A stretch of DNA of 64,000 nucleotides, taken from Pristionchus mayeri (taxonomy: Eukaryota > Nematoda > Chromadorea > Rhabditida > Neodiplogasteridae). The notes beneath the pieces were generated by a model. That model ran no database searches, had not been told where the DNA came from, and worked only from the letters and a program-made list of their open reading frames with translations. The DNA lies in assembly GCA_036245805.1 (NCBI GenBank), contig BTRK01000006.1:39870901-39934900 (forward strand), in the 5' to 3' direction. The translations under genes were made by a program, and so were the position numbers. Shown here in pieces: positions 56,000 through 64,000 of this stretch (position 1 is its first letter; every line of letters begins with the position of its first letter).

Positions 56000-56820
56000 G
56001 ACGCTTCGTCTTTACATCTCTCTCACGGCTCTCGCTGTCGGTAAGTTCTCTATCATAGAAGCTCTTAGCTGGTTCGTTCCTGAAAAAATAACAGCATTCT
56101 ACACCACTCCCTATCCACTTACTCCAATAGTGGTAATCAAATAAATCTCAGTGGCTTGGGCTCAATCGTGTGGGATTCCTTCTTCCGAGGCCGCGGCTTT
56201 CCTCGCTGCCCATAACAAACTTCGCTCCTCCATCTCTGCTGGAACTTACGTTGCCAAGGGAAGACGAATGTGTACGGTAAAAAAAATGGTACGGTAGACT
56301 AGGTTACGGTAGTTGCGGTGTGTACGGTTGACAAGATTATGGTGAGCGTACGGTAATACATTGCAGAAATGGGACTGCGCGATTGAGAAGAGCGCTCAGG
56401 AGGTTGCAAACACTTGCGTTTTCGCCCATTCCAAGAACAGAAAGAACCTGGGCGAGAACCTCTTCACAATGTGGTCCTCGAACAAGGTAATCCAGTCGAT
56501 TACTCATACCTACTCGCAGGCTACAGTAGACAAGACCACTACCGTAATGTACAATTTCCAGATGTCGTTCACTGGAATGGGAGCGAAGGCATCCAACACG
56601 TGGGAGAACGAATTCCAGCAGTTCGGATGGAAAGATGTGAAACTGACGCCAGCTGGATTCAGATCGGGAATCGGACATGCAACTCAAGTAAGGGAAGACA
56701 TCTTGAACAGGGGATAATGAATGCTCAGATGGCTTGGGCCAAGTCGACCAAACTCGGCTGTGGAATGAAGCTGTGCGATGGGGATAAGAAAGTGCTCGTA
56801 GTCTGCCAGTACAAAGACGC
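56000..56820 (+). pseudogene. CAP/SCP (venom-allergen-like) gene, copy 2, damaged
   Basis: Exons 56000-56040, 56152-56276, 56367-56486, 56520-56687 and 56729-56820 have the same lengths and encode the same residues as copy 1, with the same ACG at the start position and the same short exon 2-3 join. The last exon again runs into the minisatellite and stops. Identical defects in both copies show that the damage predates the duplication. If the ACG can serve as a start, or an upstream exon exists, the two could still make a secreted CAP protein of about 185 residues. Confidence 0.7.
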
Positions 56821-56878
56821 GTGAGTACATTATTTTCGCTTGGTTACTGTAGATATACGGATACAACTTCGACTTTTT

Positions 56879-58310
56879 CAGAAACTTGATACATTTCTGA
56901 AACATATCCCCCTCCCGGATTTGAGTCTGAAACTCAACAGTTTCTCTCCTGAATTGTGCGGGGTGCCGTCCACAGTCCCCGCCTCCACCCAAGAGCATGC
57001 TCAGAAACTTGATACATTTCTGAAACATATCCCCCTCCCGAATTTGAGTCTGAAACTCAACAGTTCCTCTCCTGAATTGTGCGAGGTGCCGTCCACAGTC
57101 CCCGCCTCCACCCAAGAGCATGCTCAGAAACTTGATACATTTCTGAAACATATCCCCCTCCCGGATTTGAGTCTGAAACTCAACAGTTCCTCTCCTGAAT
57201 TGTGCGAGGTGCCGTCCACAGTCCCCGCCTCCACCCAAGAGCATGCTCAGAAACTTGATACATTTCTGAAACATATCCCCCTCCCGGATTTGAGTCTGAA
57301 ACTCAACAGTTCCTCTCCTGAATTGTGCGAGGTGCCGTCCACAGTCCCCGCCTCCACCCAAGAGCATGCTCAGAAACTTGATACATTTCTGAAACATATC
57401 CCCCTCCCGGATTTGAGTCTGAAACTCAACAGTTTCTCTCCTGAATTGTGCGAGGTGCCGTCCACAGTCCCCGCCTCCACCCAAGAGCATGCTCAGAAAC
57501 TTGATACATTTCTGAAACATATCCCCCTCCCGGATTTGAGTCTGAAACTCAACAGTTTCTCTCCTGAATTGTGCGAGGTGCCGTCCACAGTCCCCGCCTC
57601 CACCCAAGAGCATGCTCAGAAACTTGATACATTTCTGAAACATATCCCCCTCCCGGATTTGAGTCTGAAACTCAACAGTTCCTCTCCTGAATTGTGCGAG
57701 GTGCCGTCCACAGTCCCCGCCTCCACCCAAGAGCATGCTCAGAAACTTGATACATTTCTGAAACATATCCCCCTCCCGGATTTGAGTCTGAAACTCAACA
57801 GTTTCTCTCCTGAATTGTGCGAGGTGCCGTCCACAGTCCCCGCCTCCACCCAAGAGCATGCTCAGAAACTTGATACATTTCTGAAACATATCCCCCTCCC
57901 GGATTTGAGTCTGAAACTCAACAGTTCCTCTCCTGAATTGTGCGAGGTGCCGTCCACAGTCCCCGCCTCCACCCAAGAGCATGCTCAGAAACTTGATACA
58001 TTTCTGAAACATATCCCCCTCCCGGATTTGAGTCTGAAACTCAACAGTTCCTCTCCTGAATTGTGCGAGGTGCCGTCCACAGTCCCCGCCTCCACCCAAG
58101 AGCATGCTCAGAAACTTGATACATTTCTGAAACATATCCCCCTCCCGGATTTGAGTCTGAAACTCAACAGTTTCTCTCCTGAATTGTGCGAGGTGCCGTC
58201 CACAATCCCCGCCTCCACCCAAGAGCATGCTCAGAAACTTGATACATTTCTGAAACATATCCCCCTCCCGGATTTGAGTCTGAAACTCAACAGTTTCTCT
58301 CCTGAATTGT
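56879..58310. repeat. 123-bp minisatellite, array 2 (eleven units plus a part)
   Basis: Units start every 123 bp from 56879 to 58232; the last stops at 58310 after 79 bp. No unit has an indel, so the whole array is open on both strands: 41-residue repeats containing LDTFLKHIPLPDLSLKLN on plus and MFQKCIKFLSMLLGGGGDCG on minus. Units differ by single bases (TTT/TCC serine-phenylalanine switch, GAG/GGG, CCC/CCT). Confidence 0.95.
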
Positions 58311-58417
58311 CATACTGCTTGAGATTCTGCAAAATCATGAATGAACACTGGAATAGGTTTGGATACTGTAGGAATGGGTACGGTAGGAACTAATTACGGT
58401 AGAATGAACGATAATAC

Positions 58418-60699
58418 CTTGATCACATGCCACTGGCAGTGCAATTGATCAGCCCTGGTCTTCGGAATGGCGCGTTTGAAGCCGTTGATGAAGGCGGGCG
58501 CGTCGTCACTCATGAACCACTGAGTATCGAAAGTGGGAAGGAGATCACGGATACTCTGGAATGAACAACAGATTCCTTCAAGAATACACTCCCGCTCACT
58601 CCCTTCATTAGATGATATCACTATTCAGTTAGTTATCACTAGGTAGAATTGACCTTGAAGAGAAGGTAGACTTCAGCATGAGTTGCGTGTGAGCTGAGAA
58701 GGAAGGCAGCAGGGAGTCCTCGGTCCTTCTCATCCAGAACCATCACCGTGGTCAGCTTGTACGGCCATTTGGAAGTGTTGAATGTGTCATCGACACTGAT
58801 GCCCCGGTGTCCGAACTTCTTCAGCCAGACCAGTTGGATGGGAGTGATGATCACTGAAACGAAGAATCTCTCAACCGACCCTCTGCAGACAATCACGACT
58901 CTTATCCTATCCTCACCTAGTTGGAAATCGTCCTTCGAGGTTTGAAGGTGACGAATGCCAGTAGTCTGCTTCTCCTCAGTGAACCTCTTCACCAACGACT
59001 CGTGATCATCGGTCTCCCTCTCCCATGGCTTCTCCTTCCGAGTAGAGATGAGCTTCCTCAGACTTCGTTCAGACGACAGCCAGTAGAAAGGATGCTGCTC
59101 CCCGAAGTCCCGCAGAGTTTCCTTCGCCTTTGCCACGGTGTAGCCCTGAAAGAATTTCACCCTCTTCTCTCACATAGTGCTCTAATGAGATGTTACAGTA
59201 ACCCTGCAGAACAACATGAATTGAATGGATACCTGTGTGAGGATCGAATTGAGGCTGTCCTTCTGGGTCTGGTTGAGAGGGATGGCAGCAGGGTCGCACT
59301 CATGATGGACATGGTCAAGGCAGGCACGGACGGTGACGACTCCTCCTTCTCCGATCGATACCTGAATACGTCAAGGAATTATCTCTCCATCCGCAATAGG
59401 TCAGTAGAATGAGCACCGGATAAAAGCTAGCAGGCATCTCAAGAAACTCACATTAAGAAATGCCGAGCAGTGACTCTGAGTCCTCTTCGAGATTCGATTC
59501 AGCTGTGACTCCTCCTTCGTTCGGCTCTTGTTTCCTCTCGAGCACCAGTAGTACTGACGGGCGCCCTTGTTGCTGTCCTTAGTGAAGGACGCCATGGAGA
59601 GAGTCTCCACTCGGTGCTTCCACTTCTGAAAGCGAAAGCGATTACTCCTGTCCTACCGTACCCCATCCCCCTACAGTATCCCTCTCCTACCGTATCCTTC
59701 TCCTACCGTATCCCATCCCCCTACAGTATCCCTCTCCTACCGTATCCTTCTCCTACCGTATCCCATACCCTACAGTATCCTTGCAACGACCGTGCTCACC
59801 TCCATCTCCTCCATTGACTCGAAGTTCCTCTCGATCACTTCGAATTCTCCGGCCTCAGAGTGATCCATTCGGCAGTGCTCAGCCAGCTCTTCCCTCGATC
59901 TCAGTCCGTCCACAGCACATTCTTCCACAGGACAACGAACGTTAGTGGCTGCACCCTAAATATGACAAAGTACCATACTGTATAGTATCTATCCTTCATT
60001 TCAGATACGTAACTGACTACACGGTCGAGCGACGAGAGAGTGTGGGAAAGGGAGAGACCATCACTCAAATTACGAAATCTACTGGCTAGTGTTTAGAAAA
60101 TGAACTCACCGGTTTGTCCTCCTTGTGAAACCTGCTGACGTGCTTACGGAGAGACTCCTTCGAGGCAAATCGCTTCTCGCAAGCAGGACACACTTCAGGC
60201 AGATTCGTCTCGTCCTTCAGTCGAGCCGCCCCCTTCTCCTCCCTTCTCTTCTTCCTCAGGCCATCGATTGCTTCGGCAGTGAAGCCATGCTCCGTCTACA
60301 AAGCAATAACATGAAGTGATAAGGGTTGGCTTCCCAGCCAAACCATGACTATCTCTCCCACAGTATTCCTACCGTAACCCTCCCACAATATGAATACCGT
60401 ATCCCTCCCATAGTGTTCCTACTGTAACCTTCCTTCGATATAAGTAACGTTTCCCTCCCCACAGTGTTCCTACCGTAACCTTCCTTCAATATAAGTTCCG
60501 TACTCATCCTACATTATGCCTACAGTAACCCTCCCAACAACTCTCCCAACAGCGTCACTGTCATATCAGTCAACAAAATTAAGCCGTAACTCACTTGTAA
60601 ATAGCGATCCAGATTCCCGATCCTAGTTGTCTCGTAGTTGCAGACATCGCCGGAGGGCTTGAGCTCGGTGCAGATGTGAGTGGCAGCAGTTTGACTCAT
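58418..60699 (-). CDS. MULE transposase gene, 3' end missing
   Basis: Exons join in phase: 60699-60595 (a further upstream ATG at 60735 is also in frame), 60295-60110, 59955-59800, 59625-59452, 59361-59233, 59145-58917, 58853-58654, 58555-58418. Order: C2H2 fingers (CPACEKRFASKESLRKHVSRFH; CPVEECAVDG...EHCRMDH), a WRKY/FLYWCH-like Cys-His motif (YYWCSRGNK...SHCSAFLN), an FAR1/HECD-type region (ACLDHVHHECDPAAIP), then the MULE catalytic core: VDDTFNTSKWPYKL (first D), FMSDDAPAFINGFKRA (second D) and LHCQWHVIK. The third catalytic acidic residue and all that follows are missing. The sequence to the left is TACGGTA-type repeat DNA, then the minisatellite, so the gene was cut by rearrangement. 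No terminal inverted repeats were found. About 390 residues remain; the reading frame has no internal damage. Confidence 0.8.
59640..59785. repeat. Tandem CTACCGTATCC / CTACAGTATCC repeat in a MULE intron
   Basis: Repeats of CTCCTACCGTATCC and CCCCCTACAGTATCC alternate over about 145 bp, with a larger period near 58 bp. It lies wholly in the intron between the third and fourth MULE exons. The 59614-59817 frame is this repeat. Confidence 0.8.
60355..60535. repeat. Degenerate tandem repeat with CTACCGTAACC units in a MULE intron
   Basis: Imperfect units of about 55-60 bp containing CACAGT(A/G)TTCCTACCGTAACC and CAATATAAGT. Related in motif to the repeat at 59640-59785. Confidence 0.65.
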
Positions 60700-60735
60700 C
60701 GTAGGACGATAGAGAGCCTGCCCGGAGGGACTCAC

Positions 60736-61731
60736 TTATAAAGGCCATTAACGACCCACGCCCTAACGCTAATCTCCCAGTGGATGTAGATTGTCTTTTG
60801 CAAACTTCCTCCCCGTCAAAATTAACACTTCCAGTGGCTGCCCATTCTTCATCCGACGACTTCAGATCCCGATTTTTTTCAGAAATGTGAAATAGAGAGC
60901 ATACAATTAGCTGGCTTTTAAATAGGGCACTTAAAATTATCATAAATTTGTTATTCGATCGATATTCCATCTTCAGATCTCGACAAATTCAGGAATCGTA
61001 TCACAAAAATGGAAGGCACAGCTTACAGTAACTTTCTTGAATCGAGATAGATCTTCTCAGCATACATTTTAATGATTTCAGTTCAGGATTATACTGTAAA
61101 ATTAATACAAATAACAACATTCGTAGCAAAGATCAAAGATCACTTCTCAAAAAACAATCCATGAGAAATCCCCTTCATGTGTAACCTGCTCTGGTCATGT
61201 ATTCTTTCCTCAACATAAGAAATCATTCCTATCCACCAGGCTAATTCAGCAGATAGATGCGTGGTAGATCACGAAGATTAGGAAAGGCTGAAATCGATAA
61301 TGGTAATAGTCTCTATTCAATCTGAGAGTACTGCATATTCTATGCTGTCTATTCAGTGTTCAACATTATCCCTTCAAACAATCCCTCATCCCATGCAATA
61401 TTTATCAAATTTACTTTATCCACAAATTCAATAAACAACTTATATGTGCTTTATTATTAATAAAAATACAAATATAATATTTAAAAAGTCATTCGGCGGT
61501 GTTTGGTGTCGTCTCTGGCCATACAGTATGCCATGAGTGTCCGAGTCCGGGACTGCGCCAGGACACGCCTCTCGCCACCCCTCTTCCCTCACGTCCACTC
61601 ATTCGTTCATTCCCGCCTTTAGCTCGTTCACCCTCTAGCTTCCCGTTCTCCCCGGCCGTTCCGCTATTTGTATCCTCTTCTCACTACCATTATCATATTT
61701 CCAGGCAAAAAAACAATGCCACACAGCAGTC
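60736..61731. other. Intergenic DNA between the MULE and the rps-13-like fragment
   Basis: AT-rich to about 61490, then GC-richer. It includes short CTCTTCTCACTACC stretches near 61680 that look like a promoter or 5' leader of the ribosomal fragment. A TTTCCAG acceptor at 61704 precedes the ATG at 61732. No other gene is seen. Confidence 0.4.
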
Positions 61732-62264
61732 ATGGGACGCATGCACAAACCCGGAAAGAGCATCTCCCGCTCGTCGATCTCCTACCGCCGCTCGGTCCCC
61801 ACCTGGCTTAAACTCTCCGGCGGCGATGTAACTGAGCAGATTTGCAATCTTGCAAAAAAGGTTTGTTATTACACCTGTGCGTGGCTTTGTTTGTATGCTA
61901 GCTTTTTAATTGACAGCGTGATGTTGTATAAGTGGTGTAACTGCTTTATTGTCCTTCTCCGGTTTTCCAACGCAGTATGCGCGCCACCTTTGCGAAGCGG
62001 TGCGGACACCTTACAACGCCACCTCGCGAAAGTATTCCGTGCAGCTTCGTGAAAGTTACAGCACCGCTTCATGTAGATAACGCTTCAGCTTCGCAAAAGT
62101 AGCGCGCATCCTGCGTTGGAAAACCGGAGTTGTTCTCACGATTTAATGCGTGTTTACAGGTATTTCTTCCCTCCCGGGTCGGCATGATCCTCAGGGATTC
62201 GCACGAAGTTGCCCAGACCGGTCGCGTCACTGCCAACAAGGTCGTCCGTATCGTCAGAGCCAGG
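61732..62264 (+). pseudogene. rps-13: Ribosomal protein S13 (uS15) 5' fragment, broken
   Basis: Exon 1 (61732-61860) encodes [20 protein letters not shown] and then [19 protein letters not shown], clearly the N-terminus of eukaryotic RPS13. Exon 2 (62161-62264) encodes FLPSRVGMILRDSHEVAQTG and VTANKVVRIVRAR, matching the next part of the family. The two do not join in frame: exon 1 ends on a codon boundary while exon 2 needs one extra base. The third part of the protein (about 75 residues, from the PEIPEDL region) is absent. Exon 2 has several changes at positions normally fixed in ribosomal proteins. So this is a partial duplicate. The intron carries a small MITE. Confidence 0.75.
61957..62130. 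mobile_element. 174-bp MITE in the rps-13 fragment intron
   Basis: The ends CTCCGGTTTTCCAACGCAG and their complement match over 28 bp with one mismatch (continuing TATGCGCGC / GATGCGCGC). The middle has further GCTTCG/CGAAGC hairpins. No coding capacity. The target duplication is unclear (possibly TT). Superfamily not assigned. Confidence 0.75.
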
Positions 62265-62543
62265 GTTGGTTCATTTCCATTTCATTTATTTCGAATGTAC
62301 TTTTATTTCCTATTGCTTCTTCTTTGTATGCGTTTCTCCATAACCCTATCCTCCTCGTTCTAGAGCTGAGAGCTTTCGACGAGAAGGATAACGTTTGATT
62401 TTTTGTCATGCCTCTCGCTGAATAATCAAAAATCTAGAGAAAGCACGTTTGGCAACGAACGTTAGCAGCTAGAAAATGCCTAGTTGAGCAGCACCGATTT
62501 CCGGTTTTAGTGTGTGAATTTCGCTAATAATCATGGCTTTCAG

Positions 62544-63871
62544 ACCTCAGCCAACCCGGCTGTCGTGATGGATACGGTACTGAGGACGTTCCCCGATGGA
62601 AAGTACGCAGGAAGAGTGAGTGAGCACTTTTTGTTTCGCCAACCGATATGTTCAAATGCATTTTAAAAATTTACAATTGAAGAACTTTCACAATCACGCA
62701 GTTGCAGTTGCGTTGTCAAAACTCGTTCTTGGAAGTAATACTATATTACCCGAAGAAGTACTGTTAATTATATTAATAGCAACAAATATTCAGGCACCTG
62801 GCCTCGGTGACGGAGCCTCCATACGTGGAGCGGACGTACCACGGCGGCGCCAAGTGCAATGTGGGAGGGGATACGAGAAGAAAGGAGTCGACGCTTGCGG
62901 TAAGAGCAAGGATACTATAGTTTTTTGGGTGTCGGACACGGTATGGATATTTTAAAAACACGCTCCGCATAACATCAAATATGTCAAATCAGTCAACTTC
63001 ATGGCGCATGTGAGACACACATTTTGCTACCATTGAAGATATTGCGATATCTAATATATGTTAAACCGTTCCGCAATCTCTCGAATTCTCACGTTGTACC
63101 AATGATGAAGATGGGCCAAACATGTTAGAAAATGAAGAAAAAGAAAATGAAAATGACGATTCGATTTCCAGTTCGAGTGCAATCGTCGCTTCGTCTCTGG
63201 CTACGTGCACATCGCGGAGGTGGCGGAGGAACACCCGTGCAAATACAGGTAATCGATCTATTATTGTTGTATACGGTAGATCTGAGATATAGAAAACTGA
63301 TGTCTGAGTTATTTTTGCCGCAATGTTTATCTGGTTAGTTGAATTGTGGTTTCATTGGCTTTTAAAGTAGTCCGTCGGCGAGTAAGAATCAAGGTTTACA
63401 GATTTACTGATCGAATATCTATAAAATTATTAGTTGATATATTCTGAAAAGTCAACACGATAATCTCGTCAGGCTGCAGCTGCAGTCGTCTGATTTCTGC
63501 GACAACGACTGGCTGCTGGGAGTGGTCGAGCCGGGCAATTACGTGAGGTGAGGAGACGATAGTTACGGTGGGATAGTACGGTAGGGACCTCTCTGCCACG
63601 TTCCCTCGCACTGTTTATGTTTTCCTTTTTTTGCGTTAGCTCAAAGTTAATTTTCGTTTAGTGTCAGGCTTCTGAGCTTGCGATTATCTGTTATGTTTGG
63701 TGCAGAAAAGTGACTTGTGGAATTATCGAATTTTCCCCGATTGTATATGCGCCTTTTTAATTTCTAGAAGGATAACAAACTGTTATATCAGATGCCGCAT
63801 CTACTACCACCCGGAGCGTATCAAGCCGCTGATGAGATTCCTCGACAACTACGAAGTGGAGTTGGACGGGA
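62544..63871 (+). CDS. MRH-domain (OS-9 / glucosidase II beta-like) lectin, 5' part
   Basis: Exons 62544-62602 (uncertain), 62794-62899, 63172-63248, 63473-63547 and 63792-63871 join in phase and encode TEPPYVERTYHGGAKCNVGG, ESTLAFECNRRFVSGYVHI, EVAEEHPCKYRLQLQSSDF, and CDNDWLLGVVEPGNYVRC then RIYYHPERIKPLMRF. The pattern Y-x-GG-x-x-C ... R ... F-x-C ... V-x-E-x-x-x-C-x-Y ... C is that of mannose-6-phosphate-receptor-homology domains, which read N-glycans in ER quality control or in lysosomal sorting; the E and Y before and after the third Cys are the usual sugar-contact residues. The gene continues past the window. Its true start is not found: exon 62544 is in phase with the end of the ribosomal fragment, so a chimera is possible. 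Confidence 0.55.
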
Positions 63872-64000
63872 GTGAGTGGAGTAAACATAGAATGAGATCA
63901 GAAGATCGTGAAAAGTGAAACTTACTTGAGATAGTATTCAACTCCCGTGACCAATAGTTTTTTTTCCGACCCGCCTTGGTATGGTGCATTGGCACGTAAC

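Larger units (their letters stand above)
52420..57870. repeat. 2.7-kb tandem segmental duplication
   Basis: The segment starting at 52420 (GAAGAGGAAGGTGAGC, inside gene X exon 6) is repeated from 55144, offset 2724-2727 bp. It carries the end of gene X, the CAP gene and the start of the minisatellite. The copies differ by only a handful of small changes (a 2-bp insertion near 55457, one extra A near 56283, one T fewer near 56875). The junction at 55144 joins an unfinished array unit (CAGAAACTT) to gene X sequence, with 2-3 bp of shared sequence. The near identity points to a recent event. Within arrays the right limit cannot be placed exactly. Confidence 0.85.

Noticed and set aside
54117..58393. 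Open frames of 293, 255, 524 and 517 residues on both strands over the minisatellite
   Set aside because: They follow from repeating one open 123-bp unit. The plus frame is broken by a 2-bp loss in array 1, there is no supported start or splice link, and the CAP last exon stops in another frame. Kept as a repeat, not as a CDS.
62265..63999. The missing C-terminal half of ribosomal protein S13
   Set aside because: No exon with the expected conserved segments (PEIPEDL, KHLERNR, LPPTWKYES type) is present; the exons found are of MRH type.
1..64000. CRISPR arrays, bacterial operons, riboswitches or phage genes
   Set aside because: No spaced direct repeats of CRISPR type, no ribosome-binding-site pattern and a fully eukaryotic intron structure throughout.

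Overview
The window is nuclear DNA from a nematode. The genes have many short exons, short introns ending in TTTCAG, and start codons placed a few bases after a TTTCAG-type acceptor, as expected for spliced-leader trans-splicing. The recognisable products (RanGAP/RAN-2, a CAP/SCP protein, an MRH-domain protein, C2H2 and THAP-like proteins) fit this. No CRISPR, operator or bacterial-type signal is present. All exon models were made by eye from GT/AG sites, reading-frame phase and paralogue comparison. The species is not identified; a free-living Rhabditina/Diplogastridae-type genome is a guess.

Layout. (1) 1-15.2 kb: the start of a zinc-finger paralogue leaving the left edge, a small THAP-like gene, then two head-to-head members of one multi-exon zinc-finger family: ZF-A (minus, 3155-7240) and ZF-B (plus, 7798-15182). 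A Merlin/IS1595-type transposase N-terminal gene lies inside one ZF-B intron. (2) 15.2-17.5 kb: intergenic, with a non-LTR reverse-transcriptase relic. (3) 17.5-25.3 kb: one gene with two RanGAP leucine-rich-repeat modules in tandem, two acidic linkers and a single C-terminal domain. (4) 25.3-34.1 kb: mobile-element-rich DNA holding two copies of a small unrecognised gene. (5) 34.1-48.5 kb: two more zinc-finger paralogues in tandem on the minus strand, ZF-D (34127-43068) and ZF-E (43612-48530). Their introns contain large palindromic elements, a Tc1/mariner-like element, a tRNA-derived SINE and a MULE-like non-autonomous element. (6) 51.2-58.3 kb: an acidic unknown gene, then a 2.7-kb tandem duplication carrying a decayed CAP gene and a 123-bp minisatellite whose unit is open on both strands. 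(7) 58.4-60.7 kb: a MULE transposase gene missing its 3' end. (8) 61.7-64 kb: a broken ribosomal protein S13 fragment and the 5' part of an MRH-domain gene running off the right edge.

The clearest previously undescribed content is the zinc-finger family: five members in 48.5 kb with a shared N-terminal domain, a linker rich in SUMO-type K-E-E motifs, ordinary and odd Cys/His fingers, and matching exon lengths. The double RanGAP gene and the phase-compatible transposase exon inside ZF-B come next. The full MULE catalytic region and two short elements with perfect 10-bp target duplications suggest recent MULE activity in this genome.
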